Assembly (NCBI GenBank): GCA_039944855.1
Contig: JBDUXZ010000005.1
Location: forward strand, 436,676-500,675
DNA length: 64,000 nucleotides
Direction of reading: 5' to 3'
Source: Rhodothermales bacterium
GTDB taxonomy: Bacteria > Bacteroidota > Rhodothermia > Rhodothermales > JANQRZ01
Numbering within the stretch: position 1 is the stretch's first letter; every line of letters starts with the position of its first letter. Both the position numbers and the translations under genes were made by a program. Below, piece after piece: positions 53,742 through 64,000 of the stretch. The notes beneath the pieces were generated by a model. It searched no databases and was not told where the DNA came from. It worked only from the letters and a program-made list of their open reading frames with translations.

Positions 53742-55147
53742 CGGGTTTTCTGCTGGGACCGGCCGGACTCGGCGAGCGCCGAGATCAGGTCGGACCGGGT
53801 GATGATGTCGTAGTGGTCGTCGTCGGGGGCGTGGACGAGCACGGCGCCCGTCTGCGCGTCGAGGTGAGCGGAGAGCTCTTCGAGCGTGGTGTGCATCGGG
53901 AGGATGGGAAGCGGGCTCCCCATCACCTCGCGCACGGCGCGGTCGCGGGCGTCGGGCTCCTCGATGAGGAGGTTGAGGATCCGCTTCTCGGTGAGGCTCC
54001 CGACCACCTTCCCGCCGTCCATCACCGGCACCTGACTGATCCCGTGCTGCATCATCACGCCGATCGTCTCGGCGAGGGTGTCGTCGGGCGCGAGCGCGAC
54101 GACGCCGCGCTCGCCCTTGCGCCCGCTCAGAATCGAGGCGACGGTCACGGCCGTCGGCTGGTCGAGGAAGCCGTGGCGGTGCATCCACTCGTCGTTGTAC
54201 GTCTTCGAGAGGTAGCGGAAGCCGGAGTCCGGGAGGAGCACGACGACGACGTCGTCTTCCTTCAGCTCGTCGCGGTGATCGTCGAGCCACTGCATCATCC
54301 CGGCGACGACCATCCCGCAGCTCTGCCCGACGAAGAGGCCCTCTTCCCGTGCGAGCCGCCGCGTCATCTGCATCGCCGCCTTGTCCGTCACCTGCACGAA
54401 GTCGTCGACGAGGGAGAAGTCCATGTTGCCCGCGAGGATGTCCTCGCCGACGCCCTCGATGAAGTAGGGGTAGATCTCGGACTCGTCGAAGACGCCGGTG
54501 TGGAAGTAGACGTGGTAGACCGAGCCGAAGGGGTCCACGCCGACGGTCGTGAGGTCGGGGTTCCGCTCCTTGATGTACTTCGTCGTGCCGGAGATCGTGC
54601 CGCCCGTGCCGGCCCCGGCGAAGTAGTGCGTGATGCGGCCCTCCGTCTGCTCCCACAACTCGGGGCCCGTCGTGCGGTAGTGCGCCTCGGTGTTGGCGGG
54701 GTGGTCGTATTGGTTGGGGTAGAACGAGTTGGGGATCTCGGTCGAGAGCCGCTTCGCCACGGAGTAGTACGAGCGGGGGTCGTCGGGGGCGACGGCCGTC
54801 GGGCAGACGATGACCTCGGCGCCAAAGGCGCGGAGCACGTCGGTCTTTTCCTGGCTCTGTTTGTCGGTCGTGGTGAAGATGCACTTATAGCCCTTGGCGA
54901 TGGCCGCGATGGCGAGGCCGGCGCCGGTGTTCCCGCTCGTGCCTTCGATGATGGTGCCGCCGGGCTTGAGGAGCCCCTTCGCCTCGGCGTCCTCGATCAT
55001 CGCGATCCCGATGCGGTCCTTGACGGAGCCGCCGGGGTTGAAGAACTCCACCTTGGCGAGGACGGTGCAGGGGATCCCGGCCGGGATCCGGCTCAGCTTT
55101 ACGAGCGGCGTATCGCCGATACTGCCGAGGATGTTCTCGTGCCACAT
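53738..55147 (-). CDS. Cystathionine beta-synthase (PLP) with C-terminal CBS domains
   Basis: A 469-residue PLP enzyme that joins serine and homocysteine (or acts on O-acetylserine). PLP lysine is Lys43 in GGSVKDR; the phosphate loop is GAGTGGTISG, with TSGNTG the substrate loop. Residues about 340-460 form a pair of CBS domains (TVASILSGRKGERGV..., VREVMGSPLPILPMHTTLEEL...), the regulatory module that in relatives responds to SAM or adenine nucleotides. The enzyme links methionine and cysteine metabolism. Cystathionine gamma-lyase is not nearby. A perfect TAnnTTTG box lies upstream. Confidence 0.93.
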   Translation of the reverse strand: MWHENILGSIGDTPLVKLSRIPAGIPCTVLAKVEFFNPGGSVKDRIGIAMIEDAEAKGLLKPGGTIIEGTSGNTGAGLAIAAIAKGYKCIFTTTDKQSQEKTDVLRAFGAEVIVCPTAVAPDDPRSYYSVAKRLSTEIPNSFYPNQYDHPANTEAHYRTTGPELWEQTEGRITHYFAGAGTGGTISGTTKYIKERNPDLTTVGVDPFGSVYHVYFHTGVFDESEIYPYFIEGVGEDILAGNMDFSLVDDFVQVTDKAAMQMTRRLAREEGLFVGQSCGMVVAGMMQWLDDHRDELKEDDVVVVLLPDSGFRYLSKTYNDEWMHRHGFLDQPTAVTVASILSGRKGERGVVALAPDDTLAETIGVMMQHGISQVPVMDGGKVVGSLTEKRILNLLIEEPDARDRAVREVMGSPLPILPMHTTLEELSAHLDAQTGAVLVHAPDDDHYDIITRSDLISALAESGRSQQKTR

Positions 55148-55178
55148 AGTCGTGTCGGGTCGAAGCGAGGGGGAAGCG

Positions 55179-55186
55179 CAAAGGTA
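55179..55186 (-). promoter_or_regulatory. Predicted -7 box of cystathionine beta-synthase
   Basis: TACCTTTG on the minus strand, 31 bases before the ATG at 55147. This is the only copy matching TAnnTTTG in full. Confidence 0.65.
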
Positions 55187-55365
55187 GGGGCCGCTCGCTG
55201 AAAAGGGGACGGCCGGGCGGAGGATTCGTTACGACTTGACGACGGCCGCGCCGTAGCGCCCCTTGCACCGGGGCCTCGTCGGCTGCTATTCTACTCTGCT
55301 CGGTTGCCGCCGCTCCCGGCCGCCGAGCGTTGACGGCTCTGCTCTACCCCTCACCCGCCCCTCCG

Positions 55366-56832
55366 ATGGAACCGAGTCCCTCCGACGTCCTTCCCCTCCT
55401 GGCCCCCGAACTCCTCGCGGCCACTGCCACGGCCGAAGGCAAGCGGCTGGGCTCGAATGCCGCGTGGGACGCCGTCTTCGGGCGGGGCGAGCTGTGGGAA
55501 TGCCTCGAGCCCGAGGACCGGCGCTTCGCCGGGGAATACCTCGCCGAGGCCGGCGCCGGTGCCCTCGTCACGCACCAGGTCTTCCTCGTCGCCCGCCACC
55601 ACAAGGACCTCCCGGCCCCGATCCTCCTCAACTTCCTCCCCGTCCACGTCCCCGACGCCGCCATCGGCGCGCGCCCCGTCGTGATCACGGGCGAAGTGCT
55701 GCAAGAGCCGACGCGCTGGACGATGGACCAGACGAAGCGCCGCCGGATGGAGCTCCTCGGGCAGATGGCGATGGGGATCGCGCACGACTTCAACAACCTC
55801 CTCACGAGCATCCTCGGCCACGTCGAGTTGATGACGAGCGACCCACACACGGAACCCGACGCGCAGGATCAACTCCTCACCGTCCGCCGGGCGGCCCTCG
55901 ACGGCGCCGCGCTCGTCCGCAAGATCCAGCGCTACATCCGCCACGAGAACGAGCAGCGGTTCGCCCCGCTCGACCTCTCCGACCTCGTGGACGAGGTGGC
56001 CTCACTGACGCGGCCGTACTGGTTTAACGAGCCGCGCCGGCAGGGCATCTCGATCCGCCTCGCGAAGAAGCTCCACCCCGTCGCCCCGATCCTTGGGGAC
56101 GAGGCCGAGCTGCGCGAGGTGTTCGTCAACCTCATCCTCAACGCCGTGCAGGCGATGCCGGACGGCGGCACGCTCACGCTCTCCACCCACGCCGACGGCG
56201 ACGCCTACACCGTCGCCGAGGTCCGCGACACCGGCACGGGCATGCCGGAGGCGACGCGGCAGCGCATCTTCGAGCCGCTCTTCACGACGAAGGGCGAGAA
56301 CGGGACGGGCATGGGGCTCCCGGTGTCGTACGGGATCGTGAAGGAGCACGACGGCGCGATCGAGGTGCAGAGCGAATCGGGCAACGGGACCGTGTTCACG
56401 CTGCGCTTCCCCGCCCGCGCCGCCGAGTCGATCCCCGCCGCAGCGTCCGCCGAGCCGACACCGCTCGCCGACGACGCGACCTCGTATCGCGTGCTCGTCG
56501 TGGACGACGAGGCGATGGTGCGGAACGTGACGGCCAAGCTCCTCCGCCTCCGCGGCCACGCCGTCGAGGAGGCCAGCGGCGGGACAGAAGCGCTCGAAAA
56601 GCTCGCCGACCACCCCTTCGACCTCGTCGTCACCGACCTCGGGATGCCGGAGATGAGCGGGCACGAGTTGGCTTACCGCATCCGCCAGCACCATCCCCAT
56701 CTCGGCATCGTTCTGCTCACCGGCCACACCGACGCCGAGGACAAGTCCGCCCACGTCGATGTCGTCGTCAAGAAGCCCTTCCAGATCGACGCGCTCGACG
56801 CGACGATCCACCGCGTGCTCGGCAGCACGTAG
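55366..56832 (+). CDS. Soluble hybrid histidine kinase with C-terminal receiver
   Basis: A 488-residue kinase without membrane helices. A PAS-like N-terminus (about 15-115) precedes the H-box MGIAHDFNNLLTSILGH with His140. The ATPase domain has the N-box around Asn259, DTGTGMP, FTTKGENGTGMGL and a G2 region. A receiver domain (about 374-488) has Asp380/Asp381, phosphoacceptor Asp424 and Lys470. The DFNNLL H-box is typical of NtrB-like and hybrid cytosolic kinases. Start at 55366 (MEPSPSD); a TTG at 55330 is an alternative. No separate output regulator is adjacent. Confidence 0.92.
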   Translation: MEPSPSDVLPLLAPELLAATATAEGKRLGSNAAWDAVFGRGELWECLEPEDRRFAGEYLAEAGAGALVTHQVFLVARHHKDLPAPILLNFLPVHVPDAAIGARPVVITGEVLQEPTRWTMDQTKRRRMELLGQMAMGIAHDFNNLLTSILGHVELMTSDPHTEPDAQDQLLTVRRAALDGAALVRKIQRYIRHENEQRFAPLDLSDLVDEVASLTRPYWFNEPRRQGISIRLAKKLHPVAPILGDEAELREVFVNLILNAVQAMPDGGTLTLSTHADGDAYTVAEVRDTGTGMPEATRQRIFEPLFTTKGENGTGMGLPVSYGIVKEHDGAIEVQSESGNGTVFTLRFPARAAESIPAAASAEPTPLADDATSYRVLVVDDEAMVRNVTAKLLRLRGHAVEEASGGTEALEKLADHPFDLVVTDLGMPEMSGHELAYRIRQHHPHLGIVLLTGHTDAEDKSAHVDVVVKKPFQIDALDATIHRVLGST

Positions 56833-56974
56833 CGGACCGGGGAGACGAGCGGGGCTCCCCTCCCCGTCCGCCACTTTGGCACGTGCGCCGGTTGGCATGG
56901 TTTTGGGCATTTCCTCCACGCTGCGCGGCCCCCATCTCCGCGCCCCCACGACTCCGAACGACAAGGTCCATTTC

Positions 56975-59500
<2,526 letters not shown>

Positions 59501-59526
59501 CCAAGCGCATAGACATACGCTGGGTT

Positions 59527-59565
59527 GCGGGCCGCTCGTTATCGCACGGGCGGCCCGCTGTTTTT
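59527..59565 (+). terminator. Intrinsic terminator of lon
   Basis: GCGGGCCGC and GCGGCCCGC form a perfect 9-base stem around a 14-base loop, followed by TGTTTTTCTT, 26 bases after the lon stop. Confidence 0.85.
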
Positions 59566-59663
59566 CTTGTACTGAACGCCCCTCCGCATAGCCCGCCAGT
59601 GTTTTATCATTCCCCGCCGAACAATGGGAACGATTTCTGTATTCTTCTACACGGTGTAATGAC

Positions 59664-59692
59664 TTGACCTCCCTGTAGCCTGTCCCTATCAT
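59664..59692 (+). promoter_or_regulatory. Housekeeping sigma70-like promoter of the SH3 gene
   Basis: TTGACC, a 17-base spacer, then TATCAT. This is a textbook -35/-10 arrangement and is unlike the TAnCTT boxes used elsewhere. Transcription would begin near 59699, past the first in-frame ATG at 59696. Confidence 0.5.
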
Positions 59693-59770
59693 CTCATGCA
59701 CACGTTAGCCGGAAGACAAACTCTAGAAAATCCCGAGTCTTCGATGACCCTCTTTCCCCCTGCCTTGAGC

Positions 59771-60781
59771 ATGAGAGCCCGCCTCGTACTGTGCTTCGGG
59801 ATCGTGGCATGCCTTTTCGCGCCTGTCGCCAGCGCGCAGTCCGGCGCCCCCTCCCGCTCGTCGACATCGAGCGAAACCATGGCGACGGGGCAGCAGGTGG
59901 GCTACCTCCTCGCCGACAAGGTTTACGCCAAACCAGACGCCTTCTCCGAGGAGGTTTCGTCCATCACCCGCGATGACCAGGTGCGGATTACCCCCGTCGC
60001 CAATCAGGAAGGGTGGTACGAGGTGTACAAGGTGGGCGAGTCCGTGCGCGCAGGTTTCGCCTTCCGCCCCTACGTCTCCCGCTTCGGATCGGCGGGGTTG
60101 GCCTCCTACAAGCCCGAAGAGAACCGGCGGACTGGCGGCGAACGTGCGTCCGCGGACGAGCCGCTGTCTGAGGTGGTGTTCGCTGCGGTGCCTGCGGGAA
60201 CGGGCGCGATCCGCATCGTCAACGAGTGGGCGAACGTCCGTGTCGGGCCGGGGATGAACTATGAGGCTTTCGGGGTCGTCCGGCCAGGTGTCCCCTTCCA
60301 AGTGCTCGCGGTCGATCGGGGGTGGGGCAAAGTCCGACTTACCGGCGAGCGGGAGACGGGGTACGTCTCCGCCGCGCTCTTCCACGCCCTCCCCGATCCG
60401 GAGCCCGCTCCCGTCGCGGCTCCCATCGCCGAAGAGGCCGTCCGGTCCGCCGTGATCGGCGGCGTGGCCGGAGGCGGTGCAGAAGGACAGGTCGAGAACA
60501 CCCAGGCTGAGGCGCTGCGGGAAGTGCTCGCCGGGTCCGGCGTCAACAGCGAGGCAACGGTATACGTGACGCGCACGGGGCGGAAATTCCACCTGGAGGG
60601 CTGCAAGCACCTCCGCTCGCGCACGTTCGCCATCCCGCTCGCCGAAGCGATGCTCGACTACTCCCCCTGCCGCACGTGCAAACCGCTGCAACCCCGCGAG
60701 GCGGAGGGAGACGGCACGCCTGAAGGAGAAAACGCACCCGACGACGAAAACGAATCAGAGGACGACGAGTCCGGCGCGTAA
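59771..60781 (+). CDS. Exported protein with two SH3-like domains and a Cys/His C-terminal motif
   Basis: A 336-residue exported protein: signal peptide MRARLVLCFGIVACLFAPVASAQ read as a start at 59771. ATGs at 59744 and 59696 are also in frame, but the last would precede the predicted transcript start. SH3-like domain 1 is about 45-105 (YLLADKVYAKPDAFSEEV), domain 2 about 145-205 (NVRVGPGMNYEAFG). A C-terminal segment YVTRTGRKFHLEGCKHLRSR, ending SPCRTCKPL, has one Cys plus a CxxC and resembles the metal-binding module of Ada-like and nuclease-associated proteins. It ends in an acidic tail. Bacterial SH3 domains usually bind cell wall; the combined role is unknown. Confidence 0.8.
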   Translation: MRARLVLCFGIVACLFAPVASAQSGAPSRSSTSSETMATGQQVGYLLADKVYAKPDAFSEEVSSITRDDQVRITPVANQEGWYEVYKVGESVRAGFAFRPYVSRFGSAGLASYKPEENRRTGGERASADEPLSEVVFAAVPAGTGAIRIVNEWANVRVGPGMNYEAFGVVRPGVPFQVLAVDRGWGKVRLTGERETGYVSAALFHALPDPEPAPVAAPIAEEAVRSAVIGGVAGGGAEGQVENTQAEALREVLAGSGVNSEATVYVTRTGRKFHLEGCKHLRSRTFAIPLAEAMLDYSPCRTCKPLQPREAEGDGTPEGENAPDDENESEDDESGA

Positions 60782-60795
60782 CACCCGTCGATCCG

Positions 60796-61035
60796 TCAGC
60801 GCTCCTCGTCCCACTCTTCGAGGATCTTGGCGTCCTCCATCGTGGGGTCGAGCTCGCGCTTGAAAGCCCGCTCGGCTTCGGCAACCGTGTCTGCCGCGCG
60901 GTCGAGTGTCTTGTCGATCAGGTCGGCCGTGAAGCGAATGGCGGAGCCCCCCAGCAAGGCGGCCTTGCCGGCGAGGCTCGCCTGCTCGAACCGGGCGATC
61001 CAGCGTTCGGTCTTATCCGTGGGCCCCTCGCTCAT
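60796..61035 (-). CDS. Small helical protein B of a two-gene unit, unknown function
   Basis: A 79-residue, probably all-helical protein (RWIARFEQASLAGKAALLGG, then LDRAADTVAEAERAFKREL) with an acidic end. No family recognised. Its ATG overlaps the stop of the preceding small gene (ATGA), so the two are translated together. It converges with the SH3 gene 14 bases away. Confidence 0.7.
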   Translation of the reverse strand: MSEGPTDKTERWIARFEQASLAGKAALLGGSAIRFTADLIDKTLDRAADTVAEAERAFKRELDPTMEDAKILEEWDEER

Positions 61036-61331
61036 TCGTCCTCCTCGCTCGATTTCTTGCCGCGCGACGGCGCACGCTTGTCCGAGGTAGGCGGCGCGGC
61101 CGGGTTCGGCGCATCGGACTCGTCGCCCTCCTCCCGCCACGAGCCGAAGTCGAAGTTCGCCGCCCGATCCAGCACATCGGCGAACTGGCGCCCCGTTTCT
61201 TCGATGGCCTGCCCAATCGTGGCGAACGTCGCCTCCAGAACGAAGGCGGTTTTATCTTGGGTCTCCAGCTTCTCAAACTCGGCGCGCGTTTTCGAGTACT
61301 GCTTCCGCGCATCCTCACGGGCTTCCGGCAT
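61032..61331 (-). CDS. Small helical protein A of a two-gene unit, unknown function
   Basis: A 99-residue protein: an N-terminal helix rich in charges (EAREDARKQYSKTRAEFEKL), a second amphipathic helix (FVLEATFATIGQAIEETGRQ in part) and a disordered, Ala/Pro/Lys-rich tail. Coupled to small protein B by an ATGA overlap. The amphipathic-helix look is phasin-like, but I would not assign that. Divergent from rsgA. Confidence 0.7.
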   Translation of the reverse strand: MPEAREDARKQYSKTRAEFEKLETQDKTAFVLEATFATIGQAIEETGRQFADVLDRAANFDFGSWREEGDESDAPNPAAPPTSDKRAPSRGKKSSEEDE

Positions 61332-61447
61332 CGTTGTCAGGGTTAGCGTACGGCGCGAGCCGGCGATGCCTTCGCCGGTCCCGACCGCACTTCAGTGAGT
61401 CGGTCTACACGCTCGTTTTGACGGGACCCTCCCCCGCAAGTTTCACC

Positions 61448-62413
61448 ATGCCCGACGCCCCCGATCCCTCCTCACCTGCCGTCCGAGAGGGACTCGTCCT
61501 CCGCTCCACCGGCAGTTGGTACGAGGTCCGCACCGACGACGGCGAGATTTTCCAGGCCCGAGTGCGCGGGAAGTTCAGGCTCGAAGAGCGCGACGTCACG
61601 AACCCCGTCGCGGTCGGCGACCGCGTGGCGATGCGGATGGACGCCGACGGAACCGGACTGATCGTCGAACTCCTCCCCCGCCACAACAAGCTGAGCCGGC
61701 GGGCGGCGGGCCGGCGGGCCGGCCGCGAGCACGTGCTCGTGGCGAACGTGGATGCGGCGTGGTGCGTGCAGGCGTCGCGGCTCCCCTCGTTCAACCCCGG
61801 CTTCGTGGACCGCTTCCTCGTCATGGCCGAGGCGTACGGCGTCCCGGCGGGCATCGTCGTCAACAAGTCGGACCTCATCGTGCGCGAGGATCACGCCGAA
61901 GACGTAGCCTACTGGCAGGGGCTGTATGCGAGCCTCGGCTACCCCGTCCTCCTCGTGAGTGCCGAGACCGGCGACGGCATTGAGGGCTTCCGCGAGCGGC
62001 TGGCAGGCAAGATCTCCGTCGTTGCCGGCCCCTCCGGCGTCGGGAAGTCCACGCTCCTTAACGCCGTCGAGCCGACACTGGGGCTCCGCACGGGCGAGGT
62101 GAGCGAGAAGACGAAGAAGGGCCGCCACACAACGACGTTCGCCGAGCTCCTCCCCGTCGCAGGCGGCTACGTCGCCGACACGCCCGGCATCCGCGAATAC
62201 GGGATTTGGGACATGGCCCCAGAAGAGCTCTCAGGCTACTTCATCGAGATGCTCCCCTATCTCAGCGACTGCAAGTTCTCGCCCTGCACGCACGACCACG
62301 AGCCGGAGTGCGCCGTCAAAGAGGCCGTCGAGAACGACGAGATCGCGCCGGAGCGCTACCTCTCGTACCTCAACATCCTCGCCTCGCTGCAGGGTGACGA
62401 CGTCGGTCGGTAG
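61448..62413 (+). CDS. rsgA: Ribosome small-subunit-dependent GTPase A
   Basis: A 321-residue circularly permuted GTPase that checks 30S maturation. An OB fold (about 10-80) is followed by the permuted motifs: NKSD (139-142), then GPSGVGKS (194-201) and DTPG. A zinc site follows with CKFSPCTHDHEPEC. Start at 61448 (MPDAPDPSS) is the first ATG in frame with the OB fold; the longer frame overlaps the divergent promoter. It sits alone on the plus strand, convergent with the next gene 19 bases away. Confidence 0.95.
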   Translation: MPDAPDPSSPAVREGLVLRSTGSWYEVRTDDGEIFQARVRGKFRLEERDVTNPVAVGDRVAMRMDADGTGLIVELLPRHNKLSRRAAGRRAGREHVLVANVDAAWCVQASRLPSFNPGFVDRFLVMAEAYGVPAGIVVNKSDLIVREDHAEDVAYWQGLYASLGYPVLLVSAETGDGIEGFRERLAGKISVVAGPSGVGKSTLLNAVEPTLGLRTGEVSEKTKKGRHTTTFAELLPVAGGYVADTPGIREYGIWDMAPEELSGYFIEMLPYLSDCKFSPCTHDHEPECAVKEAVENDEIAPERYLSYLNILASLQGDDVGR

Positions 62414-62432
62414 CCCGAGCGGCAGCGGCCGA

Positions 62433-63038
62433 CTACCCCAACTCGTCTTCGGTCTGTGCTTCGACGAAGTCCAGCTCGTCCGTGTCTGCCGGGCCAACAA
62501 TCAGAATCATGTACTTCACCGTGTTATAGAGCATCAGCACGATGACGACGAGGAGACCGCCGAGCACGGCCGACGCGCCGAGGAAGGCGTAGTAGAGCAC
62601 GTCGTACCACGAGGCGGCCACGTTGTCCGCCTGCTCGACGGGGATGTTGAGGCAGAGCAGCACGATGGTCGCCGCGATGAACGCGACGGTATCAAGGAGC
62701 GCGATCTGGCGGACGCGCTCGTAGTGGTCCTGCTTGAGCTTGCTGTTCGCGTTCGCACTCAGGCTGAGGAGCGTCAGCATCAGCGCGAGCGTCGTCGCCG
62801 AGGCCGTCATCACGCCCGAACAGAGAAACCGCGTCGTGGGAAGCATCCCGTTGAGGAGCGCCCTCGCCTCCGCCCCGCTCGTCTCACCCACGGCCCACGC
62901 CCCGCCGAACGTCACGACGAGCGCGATCGCGCCGCCCGTCAACGTCCAGCGCCAGTCCTCGGAGAACAGCCGTTCCAGCAGCGTCTGCGACGTGGGCTCC
63001 CCTTCGTCCTCGGATGCGCTTCCTTTTTGAGCGGCCAT
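62433..63038 (-). CDS. Hypothetical four-helix membrane protein
   Basis: A 201-residue protein with a polar N-terminus and about four helices: WTLTGGAIALVVTFGGAWAV, ASATTLALMLTLLSLS, LLDTVAFIAATIVLLCLN and LLVVIVLMLYNTVKYMILIV. The TLALMLTLLSLS stretch is reminiscent of DUF2254-like membrane proteins, but I do not claim the family. It follows topA by 47 bases on the same strand and may be co-transcribed with it. Confidence 0.65.
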   Translation of the reverse strand: MAAQKGSASEDEGEPTSQTLLERLFSEDWRWTLTGGAIALVVTFGGAWAVGETSGAEARALLNGMLPTTRFLCSGVMTASATTLALMLTLLSLSANANSKLKQDHYERVRQIALLDTVAFIAATIVLLCLNIPVEQADNVAASWYDVLYYAFLGASAVLGGLLVVIVLMLYNTVKYMILIVGPADTDELDFVEAQTEDELG

Positions 63039-63085
63039 CGTGAGCTATCGGCGTGCTGGTCCGGTGGGTCGGCCGGACGTGCTTG

Positions 63086-64000
63086 TTACGCGGTCTTCTT
63101 CCGACGACCGCCTTTCTTCCCGCCCTTCTTGCCCGCCTTCTCGGCTAGCAGTTCGACGGCCTGCTCCAGCGTCACGTCGTCCGGCTCGGTGCCCTTCGGG
63201 ATCGTCGCGTTCGTCCGCTTGTGCTTGACGTACGGGCCGTAGCGCCCCTCGAAGACCTCGATCGGGTCGCCGGTTTCGGGGTGCGCGCCGAGCGTGCGGA
63301 GCGGCTTGTTCTTCTGCCGCTTCTGTGCGAGCAACTCCACCGCCCGATCGAGCTTCACCTTCAGCACGTCGTCCTCGGCTTTGAGCGAGGCGAAGAGGCT
63401 GCCGTGCTGGACGTACGGGCCGTAGCGGCCGATGCTCGACTTTACGACCCCGCCATCGGGGTGCTCGCCGAGCGTGCGCGGGAGCGAGAGCAGCCCGAGC
63501 GCGAGCGGCAAGTCCACATCCTCCGCCTTCACCCCCTTCGGGAGCGAGGTCCGCTTCGGCTTGCCTTCCTGATCGTCGTCGCCGAGTTGGACGTACGGGC
63601 CGTAAGGTCCCTGCTTGACGAGGACGGGCTGGTCGAACTCCGGGTGGATGCCGAGGATTTCGTCCGGCTTGTTGCTCGTGCGGAGAAGGTCGCGCAGGCT
63701 CGCCTCGTCGGCGTCGGCCGGGGCGAGGGCTTCGGGGAGCGAGGCCGTCTTCGTCTCGCCGTCGAGCTCGCCTTCGACGTACGGACCGAACTTGCCGACG
63801 CGGACGCGGAACGGCCCCCACTTCGGGTGCTCGATCGTCGACATCTCGCGGGCATCGATCCCTTCGAGCCCGGCCTCGACGCGGGGCTCGATCCCGCTGT
63901 CGCCGCGGAAGAAGCGTTCGAGGAAGCGCACCGGCTCCTTGTCGCCGCTCGCGATGTCGTCGAGGATCTGCTCCATCTCGGCCGTGAAGCCGGTGTCGAC
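63086..64000 (-). CDS. topA: DNA topoisomerase I, C-terminal part (5-prime end outside the window)
   Basis: The last 304 residues of type IA topoisomerase. The visible part begins VDTGFTAEMEQILDDIASG, the end of the core domain. Then come four copies of the C-terminal repeat pattern LG-HP-x-G-P--V---GRYGPYV: at about HPKWGPFRVRVGKFGPYVE, IHPEFDQPVLVKQGPYGPYV (abbreviated), HPDGGVVKSSIGRYGPYV and HPETGDPIEVFEGRYGPYVK. The end is a Lys/Arg-rich tail (KKGGKKGGRRKK) that should bind DNA. No zinc-finger cysteines are seen in this part, matching the repeat-type C-termini of Bacteroidota and Actinobacteria. The catalytic tyrosine domain lies beyond the window. Confidence 0.93.
   Translation of the reverse strand, partial: VDTGFTAEMEQILDDIASGDKEPVRFLERFFRGDSGIEPRVEAGLEGIDAREMSTIEHPKWGPFRVRVGKFGPYVEGELDGETKTASLPEALAPADADEASLRDLLRTSNKPDEILGIHPEFDQPVLVKQGPYGPYVQLGDDDQEGKPKRTSLPKGVKAEDVDLPLALGLLSLPRTLGEHPDGGVVKSSIGRYGPYVQHGSLFASLKAEDDVLKVKLDRAVELLAQKRQKNKPLRTLGAHPETGDPIEVFEGRYGPYVKHKRTNATIPKGTEPDDVTLEQAVELLAEKAGKKGGKKGGRRKKTA

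Overview
The window is a GC-rich bacterial chromosome segment with dense, short-gapped genes and no rRNA, tRNA, CRISPR array or insertion sequence that I can see. The gene content points to a diderm: LptD and LptG, SurA/PpiD-type and HtrA-type envelope factors, many lipoproteins and two small outer-membrane beta-barrels. A recurring TAnCTT box sits a few tens of bases upstream of start codons. It resembles the Bacteroidota-type -7 element (TAnnTTTG). Together with the high GC this suggests a Rhodothermota/Rhodothermales-like organism. That placement is an inference from style and content, not a database result.

Layout. 1-3560: a cut-off lipoprotein and an M16 zinc protease. 3787-5590: OsmC peroxidase, an unknown membrane protein and a DUF433/DUF5615 toxin-antitoxin pair whose toxin is frameshifted. 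5730-9480: ergothioneine genes egtB and egtD, a polyphosphate glucokinase and an NTF2-like protein. 9490-14179 (minus): SPOR lipoprotein, DeoC, a small lipoprotein, a sigma54-type response regulator and a lipid kinase. 14288-20524 (plus): a BtuF/BtuC-like uptake pair, polyprenyl synthase, a beta-lactamase-fold hydrolase and a PpiD-like foldase. 20609-23354: dapF, phoH and a second metallo-hydrolase. 23422-31022 (minus): a long co-directional row of CoA-NUDIX, SDR, 3-hydroxyacyl-CoA dehydrogenase, two paralogous barrels, a WG-repeat lipoprotein, thiolase, panD and panC. 31152-34374: fumC and htrA. 34451-36058: a Rieske/FAD reductase. 36285-40981: the UPF0237/UPF0210 pair, eno, a DivIC/FtsB protein and an unusual ROK kinase. 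41107-48555: lptD, a BON protein, GNAT, an ABC ATPase, sucC and lptG. 48655-55147: small unknown proteins, an S9 peptidase, a cupin, DUF3467 and cystathionine beta-synthase. 55366-62413: a hybrid histidine kinase, lon, an SH3 protein, two tiny helical proteins and rsgA. 62433-64000 (minus): a membrane protein and the end of topA.

How the genes fit together. Several feed central and redox metabolism: eno, fumC, sucC, thiolase plus hydroxyacyl-CoA dehydrogenase, panC/panD plus a CoA NUDIX enzyme, and two glucokinases with different phosphate donors. Others serve envelope assembly and quality control (lptD, lptG, ppiD, htrA, M16, lon). A redox-stress theme runs through OsmC, ergothioneine synthesis and the Rieske/FAD reductase.

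The most unusual content is between genes. A family of 28-base palindromes begins with GTAG and ends with CTAC (REP-like). There is also a 108-base inverted-repeat element in front of lptG, hairpin repeats between convergent genes, and intrinsic terminators placed just upstream of ppiD and htrA. No gene-free stretch exceeds 300 bases; the longest are 32538-32832, 47185-47454 and 49642-49895, and all three hold repeats and/or promoter or terminator signals listed below.
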